From: Rhodobacter capsulatus
Lineage (GTDB): Bacteria; Pseudomonadota; Alphaproteobacteria; Rhodobacterales; Rhodobacteraceae
Assembly (NCBI RefSeq): GCF_003254295.1
Contig: NZ_QKZO01000002.1
Coordinates: forward strand, 390,820-454,819
Reading direction: 5' to 3'
Length of the DNA stretch: 64,000 bases
The notes under the pieces are model-generated. The model was not told the origin of the DNA. It saw only the letters and a program-made list of their open reading frames with translations, and searched no databases. Positions 23,953-33,336 of this stretch are shown here, piece after piece. Made by a program: the position numbers and the translations under genes. Each line of letters begins with the position of its first letter. The stretch's first letter is position 1.

Positions 23953-25298
23953 GCACGCATCAACCGAAAGCCGCGAAGGGCGGCAAATGGCGCGCCCCCG
24001 CGATGTTCGGGGCGCTTGCGGTCCTGTTCCTGCTGGAAGGCACGGTCTCGAACAGCTTCTTCTCGGGGCATTGGGACAATGCGCTCGGCATCCTGCGGGT
24101 GGGGCTGATCTCGGCGATCCTCGCGCTCGGCGTGAACATCCAATGGGGCTATGCGGGGCTCTTCAACACCGGCGTCGTCGGTTTTCTGGCGCTGGGCGGC
24201 CTTGCGCCGGTGCTGGTCTCGATGCCGCCGACCCTGGGCGCCTTTTCTGCCGGGGGCTGGGGCGTGCTCTTCGCCATGGTCATCGCCATGGCCACCCTCG
24301 TCGCCGCCGTCTTCCTGCATGGCCGTCTTGACACGAAGCTGCGCGGCTGGGCGGTGGCCGGGGTTCTGCTGCTGGGCTTCATCGCCTATCGCACGCTCTT
24401 CGACCCGGCGGTCGAGGCGATTCAGGCGATCAACCCCTCGGCCTATGGCTATCTGGGCGGCATCGGCCTGCCGGTGCTGATCTCCTGGCCGGTGGGCGCG
24501 CTTCTGGCCGCCGCCGCCGCCTGGGTGGTGGGCAAGACGGCACTTGGCCTGCGCTCGGACTATCTCGCCATCGCCACGCTCGGCATCGGTGAAATCATCG
24601 TCGCCGTTCTGCGCAACGAGGAATGGCTGGCCCGCGGCGTTTTGAACGTGAACGGGATTCCGCGGCCCTGGCCCGTGCCTTACGAGACGAACCTGCAACA
24701 GGATCCGGGCTTTGTCGCGCGCGCGACCAGCTTCGGGCTTGACCCGATGACCGGCTCGACGCTGCTGGTGAAGGTGCTTTATTGCCTGCTTTTCGTCGCG
24801 GTTCTGGGCCTTCTGATCTGGGCGGCGCAGCTGGCGCTGAACTCGCCCTGGGGCCGGATGATGCGGGCGATCCGCGACAACGAAGTCGCCGCCGCCGCGA
24901 TGGGCAAGAACGTCACCGGGCGGCATCTGCAGATCTTCATCCTCGGCTCGGCGGTGCTGGGCCTGGCGGGGGCGATGCTGATCTCGCTTGACGGACAGAT
25001 GACGCCTTCGGGCTACAACCCGCTGCGCTACACCTTCCTGATCTGGGTGATGGTGATCGTCGGCGGCTCGGGGAACAACTGGGGCTCGGTGCTGGGCGGC
25101 CTGCTGATCTGGTTCGTCTGGATCAAGGCGGGCGAATGGGGCCCGACGCTGATGGGCATGGTCTCGACCCATCTGGCCGAGGGCACGCTGAAGACCCATC
25201 TGCTCGACTCGGCGCCGCACATGCGCCTGGTGATCATGGGGCTGATCCTGCTTGCCGTGCTGCGCTTCAGCCCACGCGGCCTGCTGCCCGAACGCTAA
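23949..25298 (+). CDS. livM: Branched-chain amino-acid ABC transporter permease LivM
   Basis: A 449-residue permease, longer than many LivM because of an extra hydrophobic N-terminal region. Family motifs include LALGVNIQWGYAGLFNTGVV, GLRSDYLAIATLGIGEIIVA and the EAA-like RMMRAIRDNEVAAAAMGKN. Last gene of the liv operon, followed by a clear terminator. Confidence 0.92.
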   Translation: MSTHQPKAAKGGKWRAPAMFGALAVLFLLEGTVSNSFFSGHWDNALGILRVGLISAILALGVNIQWGYAGLFNTGVVGFLALGGLAPVLVSMPPTLGAFSAGGWGVLFAMVIAMATLVAAVFLHGRLDTKLRGWAVAGVLLLGFIAYRTLFDPAVEAIQAINPSAYGYLGGIGLPVLISWPVGALLAAAAAWVVGKTALGLRSDYLAIATLGIGEIIVAVLRNEEWLARGVLNVNGIPRPWPVPYETNLQQDPGFVARATSFGLDPMTGSTLLVKVLYCLLFVAVLGLLIWAAQLALNSPWGRMMRAIRDNEVAAAAMGKNVTGRHLQIFILGSAVLGLAGAMLISLDGQMTPSGYNPLRYTFLIWVMVIVGGSGNNWGSVLGGLLIWFVWIKAGEWGPTLMGMVSTHLAEGTLKTHLLDSAPHMRLVIMGLILLAVLRFSPRGLLPER

Positions 25299-25303
25299 GA
25301 CCG

Positions 25304-25332
25304 AAAAGGGGCCCTCACCGGCCCCTTTTCCG
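25304..25332 (+). terminator. Bidirectional terminator after livM
   Basis: A perfect 10-base stem AAAAGGGGCC / GGCCCCTTTT (25304-25313, 25320-25329) with a 6-base loop. The flanking A and T runs allow it to stop the liv operon and the convergent cysteine-rich gene. Confidence 0.88.
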
Positions 25333-25333
25333 T

Positions 25334-25588
25334 TCAATCACAGGCGCAGCCGGGCCCTTTGTGGCAGCTTTTGGAGCGGCTGATACAACTGTCGCCGCAA
25401 GCCTTGCCTTTGCTGCAATGCTTGCAACAGCCCGCATAAATTGCCTCGGGCGGCGCGGGGGTCAAAAGCGCGACCGCCGCCCGCGTGTCCTGCAAGGACC
25501 CGGTCTCGGCGCCCCGATCATCGGCAAAAGCCGGAGAGCACAGAAAGACGCCCAACAATACCGCGGCGACAACAGATTTCATGTTCAT
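25334..25588 (-). CDS. Small secreted cysteine-rich protein
   Basis: An 84-residue protein with a signal peptide (MKSVVAAVLLGVFLCSPAFA from the second Met). The last 33 residues hold eight cysteines in the pattern GCCKHCSKGKACGDSC ... SCHKGPGCACD. This C-terminal Cys motif recurs in small exported bacterial proteins of unknown role; disulfides or metal binding are possible. Monocistronic, convergent with livM and divergent from guaA. Confidence 0.7.
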   Translation of the reverse strand: MNMKSVVAAVLLGVFLCSPAFADDRGAETGSLQDTRAAVALLTPAPPEAIYAGCCKHCSKGKACGDSCISRSKSCHKGPGCACD

Positions 25589-25612
25589 GGCGAGAATATC
25601 CGATCAAGAAGA

Positions 25613-25626
25613 TTAACCAAGGTTAA
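25613..25626. promoter_or_regulatory. TTAACC-AA-GGTTAA inverted repeat upstream of guaA
   Basis: Six-base arms with a 2-base spacer in the 113-base divergent region. It resembles a CtrA-type TTAA-N-TTAA site, but the spacing is 6 rather than the canonical 7, so the match is imperfect. Confidence 0.25.
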
Positions 25627-25701
25627 GGCGCCGCGCCGCGACTGTCACGCCGGAACTTCTGCGCTCTTGCTTTCCGGCCCTTCCCCCCCTATTCCCCAGC
25701 C

Positions 25702-27258
25702 ATGACCCAGCATCAGCGCCTTCTCATCATCGACTTCGGCTCGCAGGTGACCCAGCTCATCGCCCGGCGCCTGCGCGAGCTTTCCATCTATTGCGAAATC
25801 CACCCCTATCAGAAGGTGACCGACGCCTTCCTTGCGGATTTCGCCCCCAAGGCCATCATCTTCTCGGGCGGCCCGGATTCGGTCACCCGGGAGGGTTCCC
25901 CCCGCCCGCCGAAATCCGCCTTCACCCTTGGCGTGCCGATCCTTGGCATCTGCTACGGCCAGCAGGTGATGATGCAGGAGCTGGGCGGTCTTGTGGAAAC
26001 CGGCCACGGCACCGCCGAGTTTGGCCGCGCCTTCGTGACCCCCACGGAAAATGTCCTGCCGCTTTTGCGCGGCTGGTTCGACGAGGGCCCCGAGCAGGTC
26101 TGGATGAGCCACGGCGACCATGTCTCGCGCATCGCCCCGGGCTTTGAAGTCTACGGCACATCGCCCGGCGCGCCCTTTGCGATCACCGCCGATGTCTCGC
26201 GCCATTTCTACGCCGTGCAATTCCACCCCGAAGTGCACCACACGCCGAAAGGCGCCAAGCTTTACGAAAACTTCGTGCGTCTGGCGGGCTTCACCGGCGA
26301 CTGGACGATGGCGTCCTACAAGGACGACGCGATTGCGAAAATCCGCGCGCAGGTGGGCGACAAGCGGGTGATCTGCGGCCTTTCGGGCGGCGTCGACAGC
26401 TCGGTCGCGGCCGTGCTGATCCATGAAGCCATCGGCGATCAGCTGACCTGCGTTTTCGTCGATCACGGTCTGATGCGGCTCAACGAGGCCGACGAAGTCG
26501 TGACGATGTTCCGCGACAATTACAACATCCCGCTGATCCACGCCGACGAGGCCGATCTTTTCATCGGCGCGCTCGAAGGCGTCTCGGACCCGGAAGTGAA
26601 GCGCAAGACCATCGGCAAGCTCTTCATCGATGTCTTCCAGCGCGAGGCGAACAAGATCGAGGGCGCCGAATTCCTGGCCCAGGGCACGCTTTACCCGGAC
26701 GTAATCGAATCGGTCAGCTTCTCGGGCGGCCCCTCGGTCACGATCAAGTCGCACCACAATGTCGGCGGCCTGCCGGAAAAGATGGGGCTGAAGCTGGTCG
26801 AGCCCTTGCGCGAACTTTTCAAGGATGAAGTCCGCGCCCTTGGCCGCGAGCTTGGCCTGCCGGAGAAATTCATCGGCCGCCATCCCTTCCCGGGCCCGGG
26901 TCTCGCCATCCGCTGCCCCGGCGAAATCACGCGGGAAAAACTCGATATCCTGCGCAAGGCCGATGCGGTCTATATCGACCAGATCCGCAAGCACGGGCTT
27001 TACGACGCGATCTGGCAGGCTTTCGTGGCGATCCTGCCGGTGAAGACCGTCGGCGTGATGGGCGACGGGCGCACCTATGATTACGCCTGCGCGCTGCGCG
27101 CGGTGACCTCGGTCGATGGCATGACGGCGGATTACTACCCGTTCAGCCATGAGTTCCTGGGCGAAACCGCGACGCGGATCATCAATGAAGTCAAGGGCAT
27201 CAACCGGGTGACCTACGACATCACCAGCAAGCCTCCGGGCACGATCGAATGGGAGTGA
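25702..27258 (+). CDS. guaA: GMP synthase (glutamine-hydrolysing)
   Basis: Converts XMP to GMP with ATP and glutamine. The 518-residue protein has an N-terminal glutamine amidotransferase (nucleophile in ILGICYGQQ, His-Glu in FHPEVHHT), then an ATP pyrophosphatase domain with P-loop [14 protein letters not shown] and a C-terminal dimerisation domain ending [10 protein letters not shown], the invariant GuaA tail. Monocistronic, ended by the hairpin at 27279. Confidence 0.97.
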   Translation: MTQHQRLLIIDFGSQVTQLIARRLRELSIYCEIHPYQKVTDAFLADFAPKAIIFSGGPDSVTREGSPRPPKSAFTLGVPILGICYGQQVMMQELGGLVETGHGTAEFGRAFVTPTENVLPLLRGWFDEGPEQVWMSHGDHVSRIAPGFEVYGTSPGAPFAITADVSRHFYAVQFHPEVHHTPKGAKLYENFVRLAGFTGDWTMASYKDDAIAKIRAQVGDKRVICGLSGGVDSSVAAVLIHEAIGDQLTCVFVDHGLMRLNEADEVVTMFRDNYNIPLIHADEADLFIGALEGVSDPEVKRKTIGKLFIDVFQREANKIEGAEFLAQGTLYPDVIESVSFSGGPSVTIKSHHNVGGLPEKMGLKLVEPLRELFKDEVRALGRELGLPEKFIGRHPFPGPGLAIRCPGEITREKLDILRKADAVYIDQIRKHGLYDAIWQAFVAILPVKTVGVMGDGRTYDYACALRAVTSVDGMTADYYPFSHEFLGETATRIINEVKGINRVTYDITSKPPGTIEWE

Positions 27259-27278
27259 CCCGCAAGGGTCGCTTCTGC

Positions 27279-27312
27279 AAGGCCTGACCGCCCGGCGCGG
27301 TCAGGCCTTTTT
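27279..27312 (+). terminator. Terminator between guaA and aroB
   Basis: A 13-base perfect stem AAGGCCTGACCGC / GCGGTCAGGCCTT with a 5-base loop and a T-run to 27312. It lies between convergent genes and can act on both. Confidence 0.88.
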
Positions 27313-27318
27313 CATGGC

Positions 27319-28425
27319 TTACCGCCGCGCCAAGGCCTCGGTCAGCAGGTCTTTCAGCACCTCGCGCGGCACCTCCGAGGTCACGAAAGCCGCGCCGATC
27401 CCCCGCGCCAGAATGAAGCGCAGCTTGCCATCCAGCACTTTCTTGTCTTGCCCCATAAGCGCGATCAGCCCCTCGGCATCCGGCAAATCCCCCGGAATAT
27501 CAGCCAGTTCCACCTTCATCTTCATGTCGCGCAAATGCGCCCGCACGCGCGAGGGCGCCTCTTGCGAACACAGCCCCAAGCGTTGGCTCAGCTCGAAGGC
27601 CAGCGCGCAGCCGATCGCCACCCCCTCGCCATGCAAAAGCCGGTCGGAATAGCCCGTCGCGGCTTCCAGCGCATGGCAGAAGGTGTGACCCAGGTTCAAA
27701 AGCGCCCGGTCGCCTTCCTCGGTCTCGTCGCGCGCGACGATCTCGGCCTTCATCTCGACGGATCGGCGCACCGCATGTTGCCGCAAGGCCCGGTCGCCCG
27801 CCGCCATCGCCGGGCCGTTCGTCTCGAGCCAGTCGAAAAACGCGGCATCCCCCAGAAGCCCGTATTTCACCACCTCGCCGTAACCGGCCAGAAAATCGCG
27901 CGGCGGCAGCGTGTCGAGCAGCCCGATATCGGCCAGAACCAGCGCGGGCTGATGAAAGGCGCCGATCAGGTTCTTGCCCGCCGCGACATTGATCCCGGTC
28001 TTGCCGCCGACCGAACTGTCGACCTGCGCCAGAAGCGTCGTCGGGATCTGCACAAACCGCACGCCGCGCCGCAGCACCGCCGCGGCAAAGCCCACCAGAT
28101 CGCCGATCACCCCGCCGCCAAAGGCCACGACGATATCCTTGCGCTCGACCTTTTGCGCCAGAAGCCATTCGCAAACCCGTTCGAAATGCGGCCAGCTTTT
28201 CGTGCCCTCGCCCGAGGGCAGCGTCATCGACACCATCTCGACATCGCCCAACCCCGCCCGCAAGGCCTCCAGATGCAACCGGGCCACGGTCTCGTCGGCG
28301 ACCACCGCCACCTTGGGCTTGCGCAACAAGGGCGCGATTTCCGCCCCCGCCCGCGCCAGCAGCCCGGCACCGATCCGCACCTCATAGGCGCGCGCGCCCA
28401 GCTCCACCTTCACCACTTCGGTCAT
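27319..28425 (-). CDS. aroB: 3-dehydroquinate synthase
   Basis: Second shikimate enzyme, forming 3-dehydroquinate from DAHP with NAD and a divalent metal. It is 368 residues. Seen: VAFGGGVIGDLVGFAAAVLR, IPTTLLAQVDSSVGGKTGIN, AGYGEVVKYGLL, and the metal-ligand segment NLGHTFCHALE plus LLHGEGVAIG. Its ATG directly follows the aroK stop (TGAATG), so the pair is coupled. Confidence 0.96.
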   Translation of the reverse strand: MTEVVKVELGARAYEVRIGAGLLARAGAEIAPLLRKPKVAVVADETVARLHLEALRAGLGDVEMVSMTLPSGEGTKSWPHFERVCEWLLAQKVERKDIVVAFGGGVIGDLVGFAAAVLRRGVRFVQIPTTLLAQVDSSVGGKTGINVAAGKNLIGAFHQPALVLADIGLLDTLPPRDFLAGYGEVVKYGLLGDAAFFDWLETNGPAMAAGDRALRQHAVRRSVEMKAEIVARDETEEGDRALLNLGHTFCHALEAATGYSDRLLHGEGVAIGCALAFELSQRLGLCSQEAPSRVRAHLRDMKMKVELADIPGDLPDAEGLIALMGQDKKVLDGKLRFILARGIGAAFVTSEVPREVLKDLLTEALARR

Positions 28426-28989
28426 TCAATCCTCCGCGAACAGCCCCGGGTGGCCCCGAAGCGCTTCGATCACCTTTTGCGCCATCTGCTCGATCGACAG
28501 CCCCGGCTCGGCCGCCACCGCCACCTGCGCCAGCGCATAGACGGGATAGCGCCGCTCGATCAGCTCGGCGAGCGTCCCCTTCGGGTCGGGCGTGCGCAAC
28601 AGCGGCCGCGTCGTCTTGCCCTTGACCCGGGTCCAGAGCAGCTCCAGATCCGCCTGCAGCCAGACCGAAACCCCCAGCCGCGCGATCATCGCCCGGTTCG
28701 CCTCCGACAAAAACGCGCCGCCGCCGGTCGAGACCACCCCGGGCGTGCCCGCCAGCAGCCGCGCGATCACCTCCGATTCGCGGGCGCGAAAGAACGGCTC
28801 GCCATCGCGTTCGAAAATCTCCGCGACCGAGCGTTGCGCCGCCTTGACGATTTCCTCGTCGCTGTCGTGAAACGGCACCCGCAGCGCCCGCGCCAGCGCC
28901 GTGCCCACCGCGGTCTTGCCCGCGCCCATCATGCCCACCAGCACGATCGTCTTTTGCAGATGCGGATGCACTTGCTCTTGCCCGGTCAC
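28426..28989 (-). CDS. aroK: Shikimate kinase
   Basis: Phosphorylates shikimate. It is 187 residues from a GTG start at 28989 preceded by GGGAGG. P-loop GMMGAGKTAVG, shikimate-binding DSDEEIVK and FRARESEVI, and STGGGAFLSE are present, with the lid region KTTRPLL. The GTG was chosen over a longer upstream frame because of the ribosome-binding site and normal length. Operon aroK-aroB, divergent from the 29179 gene. Confidence 0.94.
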   Translation of the reverse strand: MTGQEQVHPHLQKTIVLVGMMGAGKTAVGTALARALRVPFHDSDEEIVKAAQRSVAEIFERDGEPFFRARESEVIARLLAGTPGVVSTGGGAFLSEANRAMIARLGVSVWLQADLELLWTRVKGKTTRPLLRTPDPKGTLAELIERRYPVYALAQVAVAAEPGLSIEQMAQKVIEALRGHPGLFAED

Positions 28990-29178
28990 GCAGCCCTCCC
29001 CGGCCCGGCGCCCGCGGGCGCTTGCGCATTCGTGATCTTTGCGCCCCTCAATGGCGTGAACTTTGTCGAAATGCCATATATAATCTTGCCAGCGCGACGT
29101 TTCGGCGGCATCCCCGCAGCAACGGCGCGCCGCCGGTGCAGGCGATCGCGGACGAGCATAAGAAAAGAAAGCAGACAC

Positions 29179-29433
29179 ATGGGGCGCATGTTCAAGGCCA
29201 TTTTCGTTCTTCTTCTGACGGCGGTGCTGGGCACGCTCGGCTATGCCTATTTCGGCGACATGCAGGCCGATCCGGTCGAGATCCGCAGCCCCGTCGCCCT
29301 GCCCGATCTGGCCCCGGCGCCGGCCCCCGCCGCCGCTTCGCCCGCCGCCCCGGCCCAGACGTCCCCGGCCCCGCAGGCCCCCGCGCAACCGGCCCCGGCG
29401 ACCGAAGCTGCGGGGGCGGGGCTTGACGATTGA
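29179..29433 (+). CDS. Small single-pass membrane protein with Ala/Pro tail
   Basis: An 84-residue protein: residues 5-24 form one membrane helix (FKAIFVLLLTAVLGTLGYAY), followed by about 25 ordinary residues and a Pro/Ala-rich tail. No known domain. The likely TTG start of the next gene overlaps its end by 11 bases, and xerD follows, so all three are probably cotranscribed. Confidence 0.6.
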   Translation: MGRMFKAIFVLLLTAVLGTLGYAYFGDMQADPVEIRSPVALPDLAPAPAPAAASPAAPAQTSPAPQAPAQPAPATEAAGAGLDD

Positions 29434-31000
29434 TCGCCGCCTGCTTCTGGCCCTGACGCTGGGGCTTTGCCCGGCCTCCGCGGCGCTGGCCGAGGCGCCG
29501 ATGTCGGCGATCGACTGGCTGTCGACCTCGGTCAGCGGCGTGCCGGTCCGCCCCGGCGGCGGCTCGGTGGCGGTGCTGCCCCCCGTCGCGGGCGAGGCCC
29601 CGGTTTCGGGCGGGGGCACGGTGGAGCGCATCGGCGTCGCCTCGCTGGATTCTGCGCGCAATGCCGACAGTCTCGGGCTATTGCCCGCCAGCCGTCTGGG
29701 CCTGCCGCGCGGGCTTTGGGGCGCGACGCCCGAGGTCGATCTGGCCGCGGCGCTGCGCAAGGAGCGGCTCGACACCCTGCCCGCGGTGCAGGCGTTCCTG
29801 CTCGAACTGATGCTGGCCGAGCTGGACCCGCCGATCACCCCCGCGCCCGAGGGGAAGAACGTGCTGTTTCTGGCCCGCATCGACCGGCTGCTGGATCTGG
29901 GCGCGCTGGATCAGGCGATGGCGCTGCTGGAACAGGCCGAGCCTTCGGACCCCGAGATTTTCCGGCGCCGCTTCGATGTCGCCCTGCTTCTGGGCGAAGA
30001 AGACCATGCCTGTGAAATCATGGAGAAAACCCCCGCGGTCGCGCCCTCTTATCCGGCCCGGATCTTCTGCCTGGCGCGGCGGTCGAAATGGGATGCGGCG
30101 ATGCTGACGCTGGGCACCGGGCGGGCGCTTGGGCAGATCGACAGCGAAACCGCGCTGCTTCTGGAACGGTTTCTCGATGACGAGGGCGCCGATGGCGCCG
30201 ACGATCTGCCGCCGCCCGCGCGGCCAACGCCGCTCAAGTTCCGGCTGATGGAGGCGATCGGCCAGCCGATGGCGACGACAACCCTGCCCGTCGCCTTTGC
30301 CCATTCCGACCTGCGCGCCAATGCCGGCTGGAAGACCCAGATCGAGGCGGCCGAGCGGCTCTCGCGCATGGGAGTGCTCGATCCGAACCAGCTGCTGGGG
30401 CTTTACACCCAGGACCGCGCTTCTGCCTCGGGCGGGGTGTGGGACCGGGTTTCCCTTGTTTCCCAAATGGATGCGGCCCTTTCTGCAAGTGATGTCGGGC
30501 GCGTCGAGCAGATCTTGCCCGCCGCCTGGGATCTGATGCAGGCGCAGGAGCTGGAAACCGCTTTCGCCGCGATGTTTGCCACGCGTCTGCTGGATCTGCC
30601 GCTGACCGGCGAGGCCAGGCGGCTGACGCTGCGGCTGGCGTTGCTGACCGGCGCTTTCGAGCGTGTCGCGCTGACCCGGGCGGAGGCCGCGGCCGAGGAG
30701 CCGCTTCTGATCGCGCTCGCCCGCGGCAACACCGCGCAGGTGGAGGCGCAGGATCTTCTGGGGCTGACGGTGAAGCGGGTCTTCGACGCCGCGCCCGCCG
30801 CCCTGCCCGAGGCCTATGCGGGCCTCGGGCCCGACCGGCTGGGCGAGGCGCTGCTGGCGGCGGTCGATGACATTTCCGAAGGCGCCAAGGGCGATGCGCG
30901 GCGGCTTGAATCCGGGCTGACGCTGTTGCGCAAGGCCGGGTTCGAAAGCCTGGCGCGGCGCACGGCCTTGCAGCTGATCATTCTGGAGCGGCGCGGATGA
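29423..31000 (+). CDS. Exported hypothetical protein upstream of xerD
   Basis: A 525-residue protein of a type conserved in Rhodobacterales just upstream of xerD. From a TTG at 29423 (preceded by GGGGGCGGGGC) it begins with a signal peptide (LLLALTLGLCPASAALA). The rest is helical with repeat-like leucine/alanine-rich pairs, suggesting TPR or Sel1-type solenoid structure, but no motif is decisive. The frame is open upstream to 29243; those codons are Arg/Pro-rich shadow of the 29179 gene. It overlaps xerD by 4 bases. Confidence 0.7.
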   Translation: MTIDRRLLLALTLGLCPASAALAEAPMSAIDWLSTSVSGVPVRPGGGSVAVLPPVAGEAPVSGGGTVERIGVASLDSARNADSLGLLPASRLGLPRGLWGATPEVDLAAALRKERLDTLPAVQAFLLELMLAELDPPITPAPEGKNVLFLARIDRLLDLGALDQAMALLEQAEPSDPEIFRRRFDVALLLGEEDHACEIMEKTPAVAPSYPARIFCLARRSKWDAAMLTLGTGRALGQIDSETALLLERFLDDEGADGADDLPPPARPTPLKFRLMEAIGQPMATTTLPVAFAHSDLRANAGWKTQIEAAERLSRMGVLDPNQLLGLYTQDRASASGGVWDRVSLVSQMDAALSASDVGRVEQILPAAWDLMQAQELETAFAAMFATRLLDLPLTGEARRLTLRLALLTGAFERVALTRAEAAAEEPLLIALARGNTAQVEAQDLLGLTVKRVFDAAPAALPEAYAGLGPDRLGEALLAAVDDISEGAKGDARRLESGLTLLRKAGFESLARRTALQLIILERRG

Positions 31001-31950
31001 TCCCGATGCTGCCGCGCGAACGCATCGCCGTCTTCCTTGAGGCGCAGGCGGCCGAGGCCGGGGCGGCGCGCAACACGATCGCCGCCTATGGCCGCGATCT
31101 GAGCGATTTTCTGGACTTCACCACGGCGAAGGGCCTTGATCTGGTCACGCTTGACCGCGCCGCGGTGGAGGATTGGCTGGTCCGGCTCGAAGCCGAGGGG
31201 TTGGCCAAGGCGACCCGGGCGCGGCGGCTTTCGGCGGTGAAGCAATTCTACCGCTTCGCCTATGACGAGGGCTGGCGGGTGGACAATCCGACCTTGCAGA
31301 TCTCGGGGCCGGGCAAGGCGCAGCGGCTGCCGAAGACGCTGAGCATCGAGGAGGTCGAGGCGCTTTTGGAGGCCGGACGCGATCAGGGCCGCAGCCCGGC
31401 CGAGCAGATCCGCAACCGCTGCCTGATAGAGCTGCTTTATGCTACCGGCATGCGGGTGAGCGAGCTGGTCGGCCTGCCGGTGGCGGCGGCGCGCGGCAAT
31501 CCGGCGATGCTGATGGTGCGCGGCAAGGGCGACAAGGAACGGATGGTGCCGCTCTCTGCCCCGGCGCGCGAGGCGCTGGCAGCCTGGCTGGTCACCCGCG
31601 ACGCGGCCGAGGAGGCGGCGCGGATCGCCCGCCGCCTGCCGCCCTCGCGCTATCTTTTCCCGTCCTCGGGCAAGGAGGGGCATCTGACGCGGCAGGGATT
31701 TCATGCGCTGCTGAAAGAGATCGCGCTGGCGGCGGGGCTGGATCCGGCGCGGGTGACGCCGCATGTGCTGCGCCATGCCTTTGCCACGCATCTGTTGCAG
31801 GGCGGCGCCGATCTGCGGGTGATCCAGACGCTTCTGGGCCATGCCGATCTTTCCACCACCGAAATCTATACCCATGTGCTGGAGGAGCGGCTGAAGGATC
31901 TGGTGCTGGGCCACCACCCGCTGGCGCGCAGGGATGATCCTCCCGCTTGA
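30997..31950 (+). CDS. xerD: Tyrosine recombinase XerD
   Basis: Resolves chromosome dimers at dif with XerC. The 317-residue protein has an N-terminal SAM-like core-binding domain and catalytic residues Arg in TGMRVSEL, Lys in VRGKGDKER, His-x-x-Arg in HVLRHAFATHLLQGG, His in LLGHADLSTT and the nucleophile Tyr in IYTHV. XerD rather than XerC is inferred from LPKTLSIEEVEALL and its context. Coupled to the upstream gene by a 4-base overlap. Confidence 0.92.
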   Translation: MIPMLPRERIAVFLEAQAAEAGAARNTIAAYGRDLSDFLDFTTAKGLDLVTLDRAAVEDWLVRLEAEGLAKATRARRLSAVKQFYRFAYDEGWRVDNPTLQISGPGKAQRLPKTLSIEEVEALLEAGRDQGRSPAEQIRNRCLIELLYATGMRVSELVGLPVAAARGNPAMLMVRGKGDKERMVPLSAPAREALAAWLVTRDAAEEAARIARRLPPSRYLFPSSGKEGHLTRQGFHALLKEIALAAGLDPARVTPHVLRHAFATHLLQGGADLRVIQTLLGHADLSTTEIYTHVLEERLKDLVLGHHPLARRDDPPA

Positions 31951-31983
31951 TCCCGGCGCCGCAACGCGCCATCATCGGTCATC

Positions 31984-33333
31984 ATGACAGACATCTCCAT
32001 TCTTGCCGCCCTTTCCGCCTTTGCCGATCGCCTCGACATGGCGTTCTGGCTCAATGCCGGGGCCATCGTCGTTCTGCTGATGCTCTCGGCGTTCTTTTCG
32101 GGCTCGGAAACCGCGCTGACGGCGGCTTCGCGCCCGAAGCTGCGGGCCCGCGCCGACAAGGGCGACAAGGGCGCCGAGGCCGCGCTGAACATCACCGAGG
32201 ACAGCGAGCGGCTGATCGGCGCGCTGCTTTTGGGCAACAATGTCGTCAACATCCTCTCGGCCGCGCTGGCGACGGCGCTTTTGACGCGGCTGTTCGGGCA
32301 GTCCGGGGTGGCGCTGGCGACGCTGGTGATGACGGCTTTGGTGCTGATCTTTTCCGAGGTGCTGCCGAAGACCTGGGCGATCAGCAACCCCGAGACGGTG
32401 GCGGCGCGGGTGGCGCGGATCGTGCGGGTGCTGATCCGGCTGCTGATCCCGATCGTGACGGTGGTGCGGATGATCGTGCGCGCCATTCTGTGGGTTTTCG
32501 GGCTGCGCACCGATGCGAACCAGAACATGTTCTCGATCCACGAGGAAATCGCCGGGGCGCTGGCGATTGGCGCCTCCGAGGGGACGGTGGACAAGGCCGA
32601 CCGCGACCGGCTTTTGGGGGCGCTCGATCTGGGCAACCGTACCGTCGCCGAGATCATGCGCCACCGCAGCCAGATCGAGATGATCGACGCCGAGGACGAC
32701 CCGAACGAGGTGCTGGCGCAGGTGCTGGCCTCACCGCACACAAGGTTGCCGCTTTACAAGGGCGAGCGGGAAAACGTGGTCGGCATCCTGCATTCCAAGG
32801 ATCTGTTGCGCGCGGTCGAGCGGTTCTTGCGCAGCGGCGATGGCAAGCTCGATTCCGTCAGCGATCTTGACCTGATGAAAGTGGCGATGAAGCCCTATTT
32901 CATCCCGGAAACGACGCCGCTCGATGAACAGATGCGGGAATTCCTGAAGCGGCGCACCCATTTCGCGCTGGTCGTCGATGAATATGGCGATCTGAAGGGG
33001 TTGTTGACGCTGGAAGACATTCTGGAAGAGATCGTCGGCGAGATCACCGACGAATTCGACCCCCGCGCGGCGCGACAGCTGAAACCGACCGAGACGGGCG
33101 ATTATCTGGTCGAAGGCGCGATGACGATCCGCGATCTGAACCGGGAAACCGACTGGGCGCTGCCCGATGACGAGGCGCATACGGTGGCGGGCCTCGTCAT
33201 CCACGAGGCCCAGTCCATCCCCGAGGTCGGTCAGGTATTCTCCTTCCACGGCTTCCGCTTCGAGGTGGCGGGGCGCAAGGAGAACCGGATCAGCCAGCTG
33301 CGCATCCGCCCGCTTGAAGGCTTGCCGCGCTAG
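31984..33333 (+). CDS. CNNM/CorC-HlyC family membrane protein with CBS pair
   Basis: A 449-residue inner-membrane protein. Residues 20-175 carry the CNNM (DUF21) region (LLMLSAFFSGSETALTAASR, FSEVLPKTWAISNPE). Two CBS domains follow, with VVGILHSKDLL and HFALVVDEYGDLKGLLTLED. A CorC_HlyC domain closes it (EGAMTIRDLN ... AHTVAGLVI). The family is linked to magnesium/cobalt efflux or regulation; older hemolysin names are doubtful. Three bases from the convergent lipA stop. Confidence 0.88.
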   Translation: MTDISILAALSAFADRLDMAFWLNAGAIVVLLMLSAFFSGSETALTAASRPKLRARADKGDKGAEAALNITEDSERLIGALLLGNNVVNILSAALATALLTRLFGQSGVALATLVMTALVLIFSEVLPKTWAISNPETVAARVARIVRVLIRLLIPIVTVVRMIVRAILWVFGLRTDANQNMFSIHEEIAGALAIGASEGTVDKADRDRLLGALDLGNRTVAEIMRHRSQIEMIDAEDDPNEVLAQVLASPHTRLPLYKGERENVVGILHSKDLLRAVERFLRSGDGKLDSVSDLDLMKVAMKPYFIPETTPLDEQMREFLKRRTHFALVVDEYGDLKGLLTLEDILEEIVGEITDEFDPRAARQLKPTETGDYLVEGAMTIRDLNRETDWALPDDEAHTVAGLVIHEAQSIPEVGQVFSFHGFRFEVAGRKENRISQLRIRPLEGLPR

Positions 33334-33336
33334 CGA

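Noticed and set aside
29243-29422. An Arg/Pro-rich N-terminal extension of the 29423 gene
   Set aside because: It is a frame-shifted reading of the 29179 gene; a signal peptide begins at 29423.
33334-33336. Terminator between the CNNM/CBS gene and lipA
   Set aside because: Only three bases separate the stops and no hairpin with a T-run is visible there.
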